From the NCBI RefSeq assembly GCF_042646065.1, contig NZ_JBHRTA010000009.1:248001-312000 (forward strand): a stretch of DNA of 64,000 bases, read 5' to 3'. This DNA is from Parapedobacter deserti. GTDB lineage: Bacteria > Bacteroidota > Bacteroidia > Sphingobacteriales > Sphingobacteriaceae. The notes beneath the pieces were generated by a model. That model saw only the letters and a program-made list of their open reading frames with translations. It had not been told where the DNA came from and ran no database searches. Below, piece after piece: positions 51,047 to 58,814 of this stretch; position 1 is the first letter of the stretch; each line of letters begins with the position of its first letter. The position numbers and the translations under genes are program-made.

Positions 51047-52306
51047 ATGGCTGAACGACGAACAACGATTCCCGTGATACTGGTCACCTCCTTGTTTTTC
51101 CTCTGGGGGTTGGCCAACAACATGACGGATACCTTGCTGGCTGCCTTCAAAAAGATTATGTCCATGACCGATGCGCAGACATCATTCATCCAGCTATCTT
51201 TTTACGGGGCCTATTTCCTGCTCGCTTTACCCGCTGCGATCTACATCAGGCGGCACAGCTATAGATCGGGCATCTTACTCGGCCTGGGGCTGTTCACCGC
51301 CGGGGCATTATTATTTTATCCGGCCAGCAAAACCATGGATTACGCCCATTTTTTAGCTGCGTTATTTATTCTGGCAGGCGGCCTTTCCATCCTGGAGACT
51401 GCCGCTAATCCTTATATACTAAGCCTGGGGCCTGAGCACACCGCCACACGGCGTCTCAACATCGCCCAGTCATTCAACCCCATTGGGTCAATTGCCGGTG
51501 TGGCCATCAGCAAGATGGTTATTCTATCGGCGCTCAACCGGTCAGGTCATGACGAGCGGGCTGTCATGGACAGCACTGCGCTGAAGCAGATCCAGTCAGC
51601 CGAGCTGGGAGCCGTGATGCAGGCTTATGTCGGGTTGGCCATTGTGCTGGTGGCGGTATGGTTGCTGATCAGGTTTGTGAAAATGCCGGTCGACGCCGAC
51701 ACGGATAAAGGCAACATCAGGCAGGCGTTTTCCCGGCTGGCGCGCAACAGAAATTACGTGACAGGCGTGGTGGCGCAGTTCTTCTATGTGGGAGCACAGA
51801 TCGGTGTGTGGTCGTTTACCATACGGTACGTGATGCTTGAGCTCAATCTGGACGAAGCGCAGGCTTCGGACTACTATATGGCGTCACTGGTAGCTTTTAT
51901 GGCTTTCCGTTTTATCGCATCGTGGCTCATGCGCTATATCCAGCCTGCGCATTTGCTGGCTGGGTCATCTGTACTGGCAGCGCTGCTGGCGTTATTAGTG
52001 TCGTTTGGCGGAGGCTATGCCGGGGTTTATGCGCTGGTCGCTATTTCGGGTTGCATGAGTTTAATGTTTCCGACTATCTACGGGCTGGCCAGTGAGGGGC
52101 TGGGCAGTGACCGGAAGATCGGCGGTGCCGGACTCATTATGGCGATCCTGGGTGGTGCCGTATTGACTTATGTACAAGGCCTGCTGTCAGACACACTAAG
52201 CAGTATCCATATGTCATATCTGGTGCCATCGTGTTGTTTTGCGGTGGTTGCCCTCTATGGTCTTTCCCGTCGGGCAAAACGCCCCGTTATACTCAACAAC
52301 GAATGA
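51047..52306 (+). CDS. fucP: L-fucose:H+ symporter (FucP-like MFS permease)
   Basis: A 419-residue, 12-span MFS protein of the FucP group. The N-terminus VTSLFFLWGLANNMTDTLLAAFKKIMSM is diagnostic, followed by FIQLSFYGAYFLLALPAA and LETAANPYILSLGPEHTATRRLNIAQSFNPIGSI (span region). It brings L-fucose into the cytoplasm with protons. It heads the fucose operon and its stop overlaps the start of the mutarotase gene (ATGA). Some FucP relatives carry glucose or other sugars, but the downstream pathway makes fucose very likely. Confidence 0.92.
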   Translation: MAERRTTIPVILVTSLFFLWGLANNMTDTLLAAFKKIMSMTDAQTSFIQLSFYGAYFLLALPAAIYIRRHSYRSGILLGLGLFTAGALLFYPASKTMDYAHFLAALFILAGGLSILETAANPYILSLGPEHTATRRLNIAQSFNPIGSIAGVAISKMVILSALNRSGHDERAVMDSTALKQIQSAELGAVMQAYVGLAIVLVAVWLLIRFVKMPVDADTDKGNIRQAFSRLARNRNYVTGVVAQFFYVGAQIGVWSFTIRYVMLELNLDEAQASDYYMASLVAFMAFRFIASWLMRYIQPAHLLAGSSVLAALLALLVSFGGGYAGVYALVAISGCMSLMFPTIYGLASEGLGSDRKIGGAGLIMAILGGAVLTYVQGLLSDTLSSIHMSYLVPSCCFAVVALYGLSRRAKRPVILNNE

Positions 52307-52647
52307 GACGATATGTATTGACGCTGGATTTGAAGGACGATGTAAGCCTCATCGCTGAATATGAGCAGTGGCACCGGGAAGTTTGGCCTGAGGTCGAACA
52401 ATCCATCCTGGCATCGGGGATAAGGCGCATGGAGATTTACCGGTTTTCGAACCGATTAGTGATGATCTTGGACGCCGACGAGCAGTTTTCCTTCGAGCGA
52501 AAGGCAATGGTCGATGAGGCCAACCCGCATGTACAGGAATGGGAGCGGCTGATGTGGAAATACCAGCAACCGGTGCCGGGAGCCAAACAAGGCGAAAAAT
52601 GGACGATAATGAATAAAATTTTCGAAATTAGCGGAAATGGCGTATAA
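52303..52647 (+). CDS. RhaM-family sugar mutarotase, probably L-fucose mutarotase
   Basis: A 114-residue protein of the L-rhamnose mutarotase (DUF718) family: YEQWHREVWPEVEQSILASGIRRMEIYRFSNRLVMILD (in pieces) and a late QEWERLMWKYQQPVPGA. It speeds conversion between alpha and beta anomers so that the dehydrogenase gets its form. In this operon the substrate should be L-fucose. It is not of the FucU type. The ATG at 52303 overlaps the fucP stop; a longer frame from 52231 lies inside fucP. Confidence 0.85.
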   Translation: MRRYVLTLDLKDDVSLIAEYEQWHREVWPEVEQSILASGIRRMEIYRFSNRLVMILDADEQFSFERKAMVDEANPHVQEWERLMWKYQQPVPGAKQGEKWTIMNKIFEISGNGV

Positions 52648-54310
52648 CATGGAGCAAAAGCAGCTTTTTTTACAGATCCATCCGGAGGACAACGTGTTGG
52701 TTGCCCTGCAAGACTTGCCTGCGGGGATGGAGGTCCGTTTCGGCGATAAACCGGTCCGTTTGGTCAGCGGTGTCAAGGCAAAGCATAAATTTACCATCGG
52801 CGCACTGGAAGCAGGAGCTGAGGTACGCATGTATGGCGTGCTGGTGGGCCGGACTAACGCTGCGTTGCCGCCGGGTGAAACGATTACCACGCAAAACATC
52901 CACCATGCCGCGGATAGCGTTAAGCTTGGTGAACGCAAACTGGACTGGCATAAACCGGACGTTTCGGCCTTTGAAGGGCGCACGTTCATGGGGTACCACC
53001 GATCCAACGGCACGGTCGGTACGGCCAACTATTGGTTGGTCATCCCCTTGGTGTTCTGTGAAAACCGCAATGTGTCAGTGATGAAACAAGCCTTGGAAGA
53101 ACAGCTCGGCTACAGTAAGCGGTTGCGCGACTATGAGCCCGAGGTGGATCAGCTTATCAGGCTGTACCGGGCGGGCAGCACGGTAGAGGATATTTTGAAT
53201 GCGGATATCACGGCCAGCAAAACACAGGAAGGCGGGCAGCGGCTGTTTGCGCAGGTCGACGGCATTAAGTTTCTGAACCACAATATGGGATGCGGCGGCA
53301 CGCGGAGCGACGCTGATACGCTGTGCGGGCTGCTTGCGGGATACATTACCCACCCCAATGTCGCAGGCGCAACGGTCTTGAGCCTTGGGTGCCAGAATGC
53401 CCAGGCTTCTATATTGCGCGGGGAGATTGCCAAGCGAGACCCGTTATTCGACAAGCCCCTGTATATTTTCGAACAGCAATTGATGGGCACTGAAACCAAC
53501 CTGATCCGCGAAGCACTGAAACATACCTTTGCTGGATTAATGCAGGCCAACCAACTGCAGCGCCAGCCCGCGCCATTGAGCAAGCTGTGCGTCGGTTTGG
53601 AGTGCGGCGGTTCGGATGGCTTTTCAGGCATATCGGCCAATCCGGCATTGGGGTTTGTTTCCGACATGCTGGTCGCTATGGGCGGTTCGGTAATCCTTTC
53701 CGAATTTCCCGAGCTCTGCGGCGTGGAACAGGAGCTGAGTGACCGGTGTGTGGATGAAGCTACCGCGCTGCGGTTCATCGAATTGATGAAAACCTATAAT
53801 GCACGGGCTGAGGCGGCCGGCTCGGGTTTTGATGCCAACCCGTCGCCCGGCAACATCCGGGACGGGCTGATCACTGATGCAATCAAGTCGGCCGGCGCAG
53901 CGAAGAAAGGCGGTACCTCGCCCGTGACCGCCGTGGTAGACTATCCGGGAGTGGCAAACAAACCTGGGCTCAACCTGCTTTGTACGCCGGGCAATGACGT
54001 GGAAAGTACGACCGCTGAGGTCGGTGCGGGGGCGAATGTCGTGTTGTTTACGACCGGACTGGGCACACCCACCGGCAATCCGATAACACCGGTGATCAAA
54101 CTCTCGTCGAATACCACACTCTACGAACGGATGCCGGATATCATTGACGTCAACTGCGGCACCATCATCGAAGGCACCGAAGCGATTGAAGAGGCGGCCC
54201 ACCGCATCCTGGATTACATCATTGAGGTAGCAAGCGGCGACACTCAGCCCAAAGCGGTGCAACTGGGGCAGGATGATTTCATCCCCTGGCGGAGGGGAGT
54301 GTCGTTGTAG
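52637..54310 (+). CDS. UxaA/GarD-family dehydratase, predicted L-fuconate dehydratase
   Basis: A 557-residue protein of the altronate/galactarate dehydratase family. An N-terminal SAF domain (about residues 10-100) is followed by the iron-dependent catalytic part: GYHRSNGTVGTANYWLVIPLVFC, HNMGCGG, LGCQNAQ, LECGGSDGFSGISANPALG, and the late TTGLGTPTGNPITPVIKLSSN. Known members dehydrate altronate or galactarate. Here it replaces the enolase-superfamily L-fuconate dehydratase that the pathway needs, so L-fuconate to 2-keto-3-deoxy-L-fuconate is the predicted reaction. Its start overlaps the mutarotase gene; an alternative ATG is at 52649. Confidence 0.85.
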   Translation: MAYNMEQKQLFLQIHPEDNVLVALQDLPAGMEVRFGDKPVRLVSGVKAKHKFTIGALEAGAEVRMYGVLVGRTNAALPPGETITTQNIHHAADSVKLGERKLDWHKPDVSAFEGRTFMGYHRSNGTVGTANYWLVIPLVFCENRNVSVMKQALEEQLGYSKRLRDYEPEVDQLIRLYRAGSTVEDILNADITASKTQEGGQRLFAQVDGIKFLNHNMGCGGTRSDADTLCGLLAGYITHPNVAGATVLSLGCQNAQASILRGEIAKRDPLFDKPLYIFEQQLMGTETNLIREALKHTFAGLMQANQLQRQPAPLSKLCVGLECGGSDGFSGISANPALGFVSDMLVAMGGSVILSEFPELCGVEQELSDRCVDEATALRFIELMKTYNARAEAAGSGFDANPSPGNIRDGLITDAIKSAGAAKKGGTSPVTAVVDYPGVANKPGLNLLCTPGNDVESTTAEVGAGANVVLFTTGLGTPTGNPITPVIKLSSNTTLYERMPDIIDVNCGTIIEGTEAIEEAAHRILDYIIEVASGDTQPKAVQLGQDDFIPWRRGVSL

Positions 54311-54324
54311 GTTGGGGGATTAGC

Positions 54325-54362
54325 AATGTATGGTGTTAGTTTTAATGTATGGTATTAGTTTT
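54325..54362 (+). repeat. Tandem 19-bp duplication inside the fucose operon
   Basis: AATGTATGGTGTTAGTTTT (54325-54343) is followed directly by the same 19 bases with one change, G to A at position 11 (54344-54362). It fills most of the 63-bp gap between the dehydratase and the dehydrogenase genes. Confidence 0.9.
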
Positions 54363-54373
54363 ATGGTTGGAAT

Positions 54374-55144
54374 ATGTCAATGAAAAAGTTAACGGGGAAA
54401 ACGGCGGTAATCACCGGGGGCGGCAGCGGAATAGGTCGCGCCATCAGCTCGCTTTTTGCCAAAGAAGGAGCCGCGGTCCATATCCTTGAATTGAGTGCTG
54501 AAGCGGCCGTTCAGGTGGTTGACGAAATCAACGGGTTCGGAGGAACGGTTGCCGTACACGCCTGTGACGTGAGCGAACAAGCAGCGGTGTCAGCCGTGGT
54601 ACAGACTATAAAGCGCATCGATATACTGGTAAACAACGCTGGCATCGCCCATGTTGGCAGTGTTGAGAACACGACAGCGGAAGATTTTGACCGCATCATG
54701 CAGGTGAATGTTAAAGGCGCCTATAACCTGCTGCATGCAGTAGTGCCCTTGATGCGCAAGGGCGGAGGAGGGGCTATCGTTAACATGGCCTCCATAGCTG
54801 CGTTGGTCGGATTGACCGACCGATTTGCCTATTCGGCAAGCAAAGGAGCCATCTACGCAATGACACTTTCGGTAGCACGGGATTACCTACACCATGGAAT
54901 CCGCTGCAACAGCATTTCACCGGCACGGGTGCATACGCCGTTTGTGGATGGTTTTATCGCGAAGAATTATCCGGGCAGGGAAGCCGAGGTGTTCGACACG
55001 CTTTCCAAAAGCCAACCCATAGGCCGCATGGCCCGACCGGAGGAGATCGCATCATTGGCGCTTTACCTGTGCTCGGACGACGCATCATTCATCACGGGCA
55101 ATGATTATCCCATAGACGGCGGATTTTTGAAGTTAAATAGTTGA
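54374..55144 (+). CDS. SDR-family oxidoreductase, predicted 2-keto-3-deoxy-L-fuconate dehydrogenase
   Basis: A 256-residue classical short-chain dehydrogenase. NAD site TGGGSGIG, NNAG, catalytic Ser in NMASIAAL, and Tyr/Lys in YSASKG are all in place; the C-terminus ends FITGNDYPIDGGF. In the non-phosphorylative fucose route a 4-dehydrogenase oxidises 2-keto-3-deoxy-L-fuconate to the 2,4-diketo compound, and this gene lies just before the matching hydrolase. A second SDR at 56.9 kb is the better match for L-fucose dehydrogenase, which leaves this role for the present gene. Confidence 0.85.
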   Translation: MSMKKLTGKTAVITGGGSGIGRAISSLFAKEGAAVHILELSAEAAVQVVDEINGFGGTVAVHACDVSEQAAVSAVVQTIKRIDILVNNAGIAHVGSVENTTAEDFDRIMQVNVKGAYNLLHAVVPLMRKGGGGAIVNMASIAALVGLTDRFAYSASKGAIYAMTLSVARDYLHHGIRCNSISPARVHTPFVDGFIAKNYPGREAEVFDTLSKSQPIGRMARPEEIASLALYLCSDDASFITGNDYPIDGGFLKLNS

Positions 55145-55165
55145 AAGCATATTAACAGCGGGCAT

Positions 55166-56020
55166 ATGAAGTTAATTCGTTACGGCGACCCCGGCCGCGA
55201 AAAAATAGGGGTACAGCTTGATGGTATAAATTACGACGTTTCCGCTTTAGGAGGCGATTACAACGAGGAGTTTTTCGGCGACAACGGACTGGCGCGGTTA
55301 GCGGAATTTGTAAAAGCCAATGAAGGTGCGTTGGTGCCGGTACCGGCAGAAACGCGGTTAGGGCCTCCTATTGCGCGCCCTTCAAAAATTCTGTGCATCG
55401 GACTCAACTACCGGGACCATGCCCGGGAAACCGGTACGGCGATTCCGGCTGAACCGATCATCTTTATGAAATCAACCACTTCGCTGAACGGCCCTTTCGA
55501 TGATATCGTCATCCCGAAGAACGCTGTCAAGACCGATTGGGAGGTGGAGTTTGGCGTAGTGATCGGCAAGCGGGCCTCATATGTGGCCGAAGCGGAAGCG
55601 TTTGACCATGTTGCGGGATATGTTTTGCATAACGACGTTTCTGAGCGTGAGTTCCAGTTGGAGCGCGGTGGTACGTGGGACAAGGGCAAGGGGTGTGATA
55701 CGTTTGCACCGATCGGTCCTTTCCTTGTCACGAAAGACGAAATCGCGGATATCCATAATATCAGGCTCTGGCTAACGGTAAACGGTAAAACGTATCAAGA
55801 CGGTAACACGCGCGATCTGATATTTAATGTTCCCTTCATCATTAGTTATGTCAGTCAATTCATGACGTTATTACCTGGGGATGTCATATCCACGGGAACG
55901 CCAGCAGGAGTGGGATTGGGCTTTAAACCGCCAGTGTACCTTCAGCCTGGCGACGTGGTCGAGCTTGGTGCCGAAGGCCTCGGCACCTCCCGGCAGGTGG
56001 TGAGGGCGTACGGAGGATGA
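55166..56020 (+). CDS. Fumarylacetoacetate hydrolase family protein, predicted 2,4-diketo-3-deoxy-L-fuconate hydrolase
   Basis: A 284-residue FAH-fold enzyme. Key blocks: KILCIGLNYRDHARETG, PIIFMKSTTSLNGP, the metal ligands in DWEVEFGVVIGK, GYVLHNDVSEREFQ, GKGCDTFAPIGPF and GDVISTGTPAGVGLG. It would cleave 2,4-diketo-3-deoxy-L-fuconate to pyruvate and L-lactate. It lies 21 bp after the SDR and 4 bp before the lactonase, firmly inside the operon. FAH proteins are diverse, so the substrate is taken from context. Confidence 0.88.
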   Translation: MKLIRYGDPGREKIGVQLDGINYDVSALGGDYNEEFFGDNGLARLAEFVKANEGALVPVPAETRLGPPIARPSKILCIGLNYRDHARETGTAIPAEPIIFMKSTTSLNGPFDDIVIPKNAVKTDWEVEFGVVIGKRASYVAEAEAFDHVAGYVLHNDVSEREFQLERGGTWDKGKGCDTFAPIGPFLVTKDEIADIHNIRLWLTVNGKTYQDGNTRDLIFNVPFIISYVSQFMTLLPGDVISTGTPAGVGLGFKPPVYLQPGDVVELGAEGLGTSRQVVRAYGG

Positions 56021-56024
56021 AGCC

Positions 56025-56873
56025 ATGCTAGGAAACAGCGGGCGAGTGGATGCGCACCAGCATTTCTGGCGGTATAATCCAGTGCGGGATGCATGGATCA
56101 CGGACGATATGGCGGTGATTCAGCGGGACTTCATGCCGGACGACCTGAAGCCGGTTTACGATGCCAACGGTATCGCTGGCTGTGTGGCGATACAAGCCGA
56201 CCAGTCAGCGGAGGAAACGCTGTTCTTGCTGGATCTGGCTGAGCAGTTCCTGTTTATCAAAGGGGTGGTCGGCTGGGTGGACCTGCAGGCGGCGGATATC
56301 CGGGATCGCCTGGCGTATCTCAGCCGGTATCCCAAGCTGAAAGGGTTTCGCCATATTGTGCAGGGAGAAACAGATGCGCGTTTTTTGCTGCGACCGGATT
56401 TCCTTAATGGTATCGAAGCACTCGGTGAATACGGCTATACGTATGATATCCTCGTCAAGCCCCACCAACTGGATGCTACCTTGGAGTTTGTCACTTATTT
56501 CCCGGATCAGCCCTTTGTTATCGACCACCTTGCGAAGCCTTACATCAGTGCCGGAGCGCGTCAGCCGTGGGCAGATCAGCTGTCGGCGATCGCCGAACAT
56601 AAACAGGTATACTGCAAGCTGTCGGGGATGGTGACCGAGGCTGATTGGAATGGATGGAAAGCAGAAGATTTCACTTACTACACACAGCACATTCTTAATG
56701 AATTCGGTCCCGAACGGATCATGTTCGGTTCGGATTGGCCGGTATGTTTGGTCGCGGCTGACTATGCGCAGGTTGTCCGCCTGGCGGAGGACGCCATTTG
56801 TCAGCTGCCGCCGAATAAAAGGGAGTTGATCTGGCGAACAAATGCAACTGCATTTTACAACTTAGCTGAATAA
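56025..56873 (+). CDS. Amidohydrolase-family L-fuconolactonase
   Basis: A 282-residue metal-dependent hydrolase of COG3618. Motifs: VDAHQHFWRYNP at the N-terminus, GVVGWVDLQA, LKGFRHIVQGE, FVIDHLAKP, YCKLSGMVTEADW and FGSDWPVC. It would open the L-fucono-lactone made by the dehydrogenase to L-fuconate. The position between the hydrolase and the fucose dehydrogenase gene (2 bp away) supports this. Confidence 0.9.
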   Translation: MLGNSGRVDAHQHFWRYNPVRDAWITDDMAVIQRDFMPDDLKPVYDANGIAGCVAIQADQSAEETLFLLDLAEQFLFIKGVVGWVDLQAADIRDRLAYLSRYPKLKGFRHIVQGETDARFLLRPDFLNGIEALGEYGYTYDILVKPHQLDATLEFVTYFPDQPFVIDHLAKPYISAGARQPWADQLSAIAEHKQVYCKLSGMVTEADWNGWKAEDFTYYTQHILNEFGPERIMFGSDWPVCLVAADYAQVVRLAEDAICQLPPNKRELIWRTNATAFYNLAE

Positions 56874-56875
56874 CT

Positions 56876-57658
56876 ATGGATTTAAACCTGAAAGACAAAA
56901 TAGTTGTGGTCACCGGTGCTGCCAAGGGCATCGGCCGGGGCATCGCGCTCGCACTGGGAGCCGAGGGCGCTATACCGGTGGTTGTGGGGCGTAATCAGGC
57001 TGACAACCTAGCGGTGCAGCGCGAAGTGGAAGCCGCCGGCGGAGAAGCGTTTGCGGTGGAAGCCGAATTAACCCGCCCGGAGGATTGCGAACGTACCATC
57101 GAAGAAACACTTGGGCGGTTTGGCCGTATCGACGGACTGGTCAACAATGCCGGAGTGAATGATGGTGTGGGCCTGGAGGGCGGCAACTATCAACAGTTTG
57201 TAGACAGTCTGCATAAATCGCTTATCCATTATTATTTGATGGCTCATCACGCACTTCCGGCTTTAAAAGTTACCAAAGGAAATATTATAAATATCAGCTC
57301 TAAAACCGCTGAGACCGGTCAGGGGAACACCTCGGCCTATGCTGCAGCCAACGGCGGCCGCAACGCTTTGACGCGCGAATGGGCTGTGGAACTACTCAAG
57401 TATGGTATACGCGTAAACGCCATTATTGTTGCCGAATGCGCTACCCCCCAATATGATACTTGGATACAGACGCTGCCAAACCCCGACGAAACATTGCAGA
57501 AAATTACCAATCGGATACCGCTGGGGAACCGGATGACGACAACGGAAGAAATCGCAAACATGGCGGTATTCCTGCTGTCTGAGCGGTCTAGCCACACCAC
57601 CGGGCAGTTAATTTATGTGGATGGAGGATATGTACACCTGGATCGGGCGATTGATTAA
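56876..57658 (+). CDS. L-fucose dehydrogenase (SDR family)
   Basis: A 260-residue short-chain dehydrogenase that oxidises L-fucose to L-fuconolactone, the first step of the route. It has TGAAKGIG, NNAGVND, catalytic Ser in NISSKTAE, a shifted SAYAAANGG in place of the usual YxxxK, and the ending IYVDGGYVHLDRAID, which matches L-fucose dehydrogenases. Note that the sequence after the tyrosine reads YAAANGG, so the usual lysine of YxxxK is not at its place. It is the last gene of the operon. Confidence 0.85.
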   Translation: MDLNLKDKIVVVTGAAKGIGRGIALALGAEGAIPVVVGRNQADNLAVQREVEAAGGEAFAVEAELTRPEDCERTIEETLGRFGRIDGLVNNAGVNDGVGLEGGNYQQFVDSLHKSLIHYYLMAHHALPALKVTKGNIINISSKTAETGQGNTSAYAAANGGRNALTREWAVELLKYGIRVNAIIVAECATPQYDTWIQTLPNPDETLQKITNRIPLGNRMTTTEEIANMAVFLLSERSSHTTGQLIYVDGGYVHLDRAID

Positions 57659-57693
57659 GTGTATGTCGGATGCTGATACAACGCAGACGGGCC

Positions 57694-58647
57694 CTATTCC
57701 ACGACGACCCCCATATTGCTGAACTTGCCGATGCGTTCAGAAACCAGTTGGGCAGCTGGCTTTTTCTGTAGGGCGGTGAGGTCAACAAGCAGCTGCTGTT
57801 TAACCGTTTCGGCGATTGCCGACGGATTGTGATGGGCGCCACCCAGCGGTTCGGGGATGATCCCATCGATAAGGCCGTTTTTAAGCATGTCTTCGGCGGT
57901 AAGTTTAAGTGCCTCAGCGGCTTTTTCTTTGTAATCCCAGCTCCGCCATAGAATCGATGAACACGATTCAGGAGATATCACGGAATACCAGGTGTGCTCG
58001 AGCATGTATACCTTGTCGCCCACACCGATGCCCAATGCGCCGCCCGATGCGCCCTCACCGATAATTATGCAGATAATGGGTACTTTAAGTACCGACATTT
58101 CCATCAAGTTCCGCGCGATGGCTTCACCCTGGCCCCGTTCTTCTGCCTCTATCCCCGGATAAGCGCCCATGGTATCGATCAATGTTACGACAGGTTTATT
58201 GAACTTTTCGGCCAATTTCATAAGCCGCAGTGCCTTGCGGTAGCCTTCCGGGTTGGCCATCCCAAAATTTCGGAATTGCCGCTCCTTGGTGTTTTTTCCC
58301 TTTTGATGGCCGATAATCATCACAGACCGGCCGCCGATGGTGGCAAAGCCGCCGACAATGGCTTTGTCGTCCCGCACGTTTCTGTCGCCGTGCAGCTCGA
58401 CGAAATCGTCACAGATGCGGCCGATGTAATCAAGTGTCTGGGGCCTGTCGGGATGGCGAGACATCTGAACTTTTTGCCAGCCGGTCATGTTGCTGTATAT
58501 TTCGCGTTTGGTTTTTTCCAATTTCTCCTGCAATTCCGTCAATGTAGCACTCATGTCGACCTTGGTTTTTTCGGCTACCTGATTTACTTTTTCAATCTGC
58601 ATGTGCAGGTCTGCAATTGGCTTTTCAAAATCAAACGTTGTTTCCAT
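57694..58647 (-). CDS. accA: Acetyl-CoA carboxylase carboxyltransferase subunit alpha
   Basis: A 317-residue subunit for the second half-reaction of acetyl-CoA carboxylase in fatty-acid synthesis. It has the family start FDFEKPIADLHMQIEKV, HPDRPQTLDYI, GHQKGKNTKERQFRNFGMANPEGYRKALRLM, DTMGAYPGIEAEERGQGEAIARNL, GEGASGGALGIGVGD and WYSVISPESCSSILWR (each a conserved block). Length is normal. It converges with the fucose operon and diverges from the glycoamylase gene; it seems to be a lone gene. Confidence 0.97.
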   Translation of the reverse strand: METTFDFEKPIADLHMQIEKVNQVAEKTKVDMSATLTELQEKLEKTKREIYSNMTGWQKVQMSRHPDRPQTLDYIGRICDDFVELHGDRNVRDDKAIVGGFATIGGRSVMIIGHQKGKNTKERQFRNFGMANPEGYRKALRLMKLAEKFNKPVVTLIDTMGAYPGIEAEERGQGEAIARNLMEMSVLKVPIICIIIGEGASGGALGIGVGDKVYMLEHTWYSVISPESCSSILWRSWDYKEKAAEALKLTAEDMLKNGLIDGIIPEPLGGAHHNPSAIAETVKQQLLVDLTALQKKPAAQLVSERIGKFSNMGVVVE

Positions 58648-58814
58648 AAATGCGTTATAGCAAAAATCAGGGTGCTAAGTTAGGCAATTGTATTGCTTTT
58701 TTAAAATGTGATTGGTGTTTGGCACTTATCCTGCACCCCTTGACGGGGATTGTACACTGGCTTGGTTTTTGCAGATATAGGCTTGTTATCGATGTCGACA
58801 TATCAATCAGGCTT

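Noticed and set aside
53149..54262. Two long open frames antisense to the UxaA-type dehydratase
   Set aside because: High-GC third positions of the real gene create long reverse frames; translations are Ser/Pro/Arg-rich without family motifs.
57994..58683. 229-codon open frame antisense to accA
   Set aside because: Lies across conserved accA blocks; no independent support.
58650..58814. 55 extra codons at the start of the glycoamylase gene
   Set aside because: They precede a good signal peptide and resemble non-coding sequence, so the ATG at 58815 is preferred.
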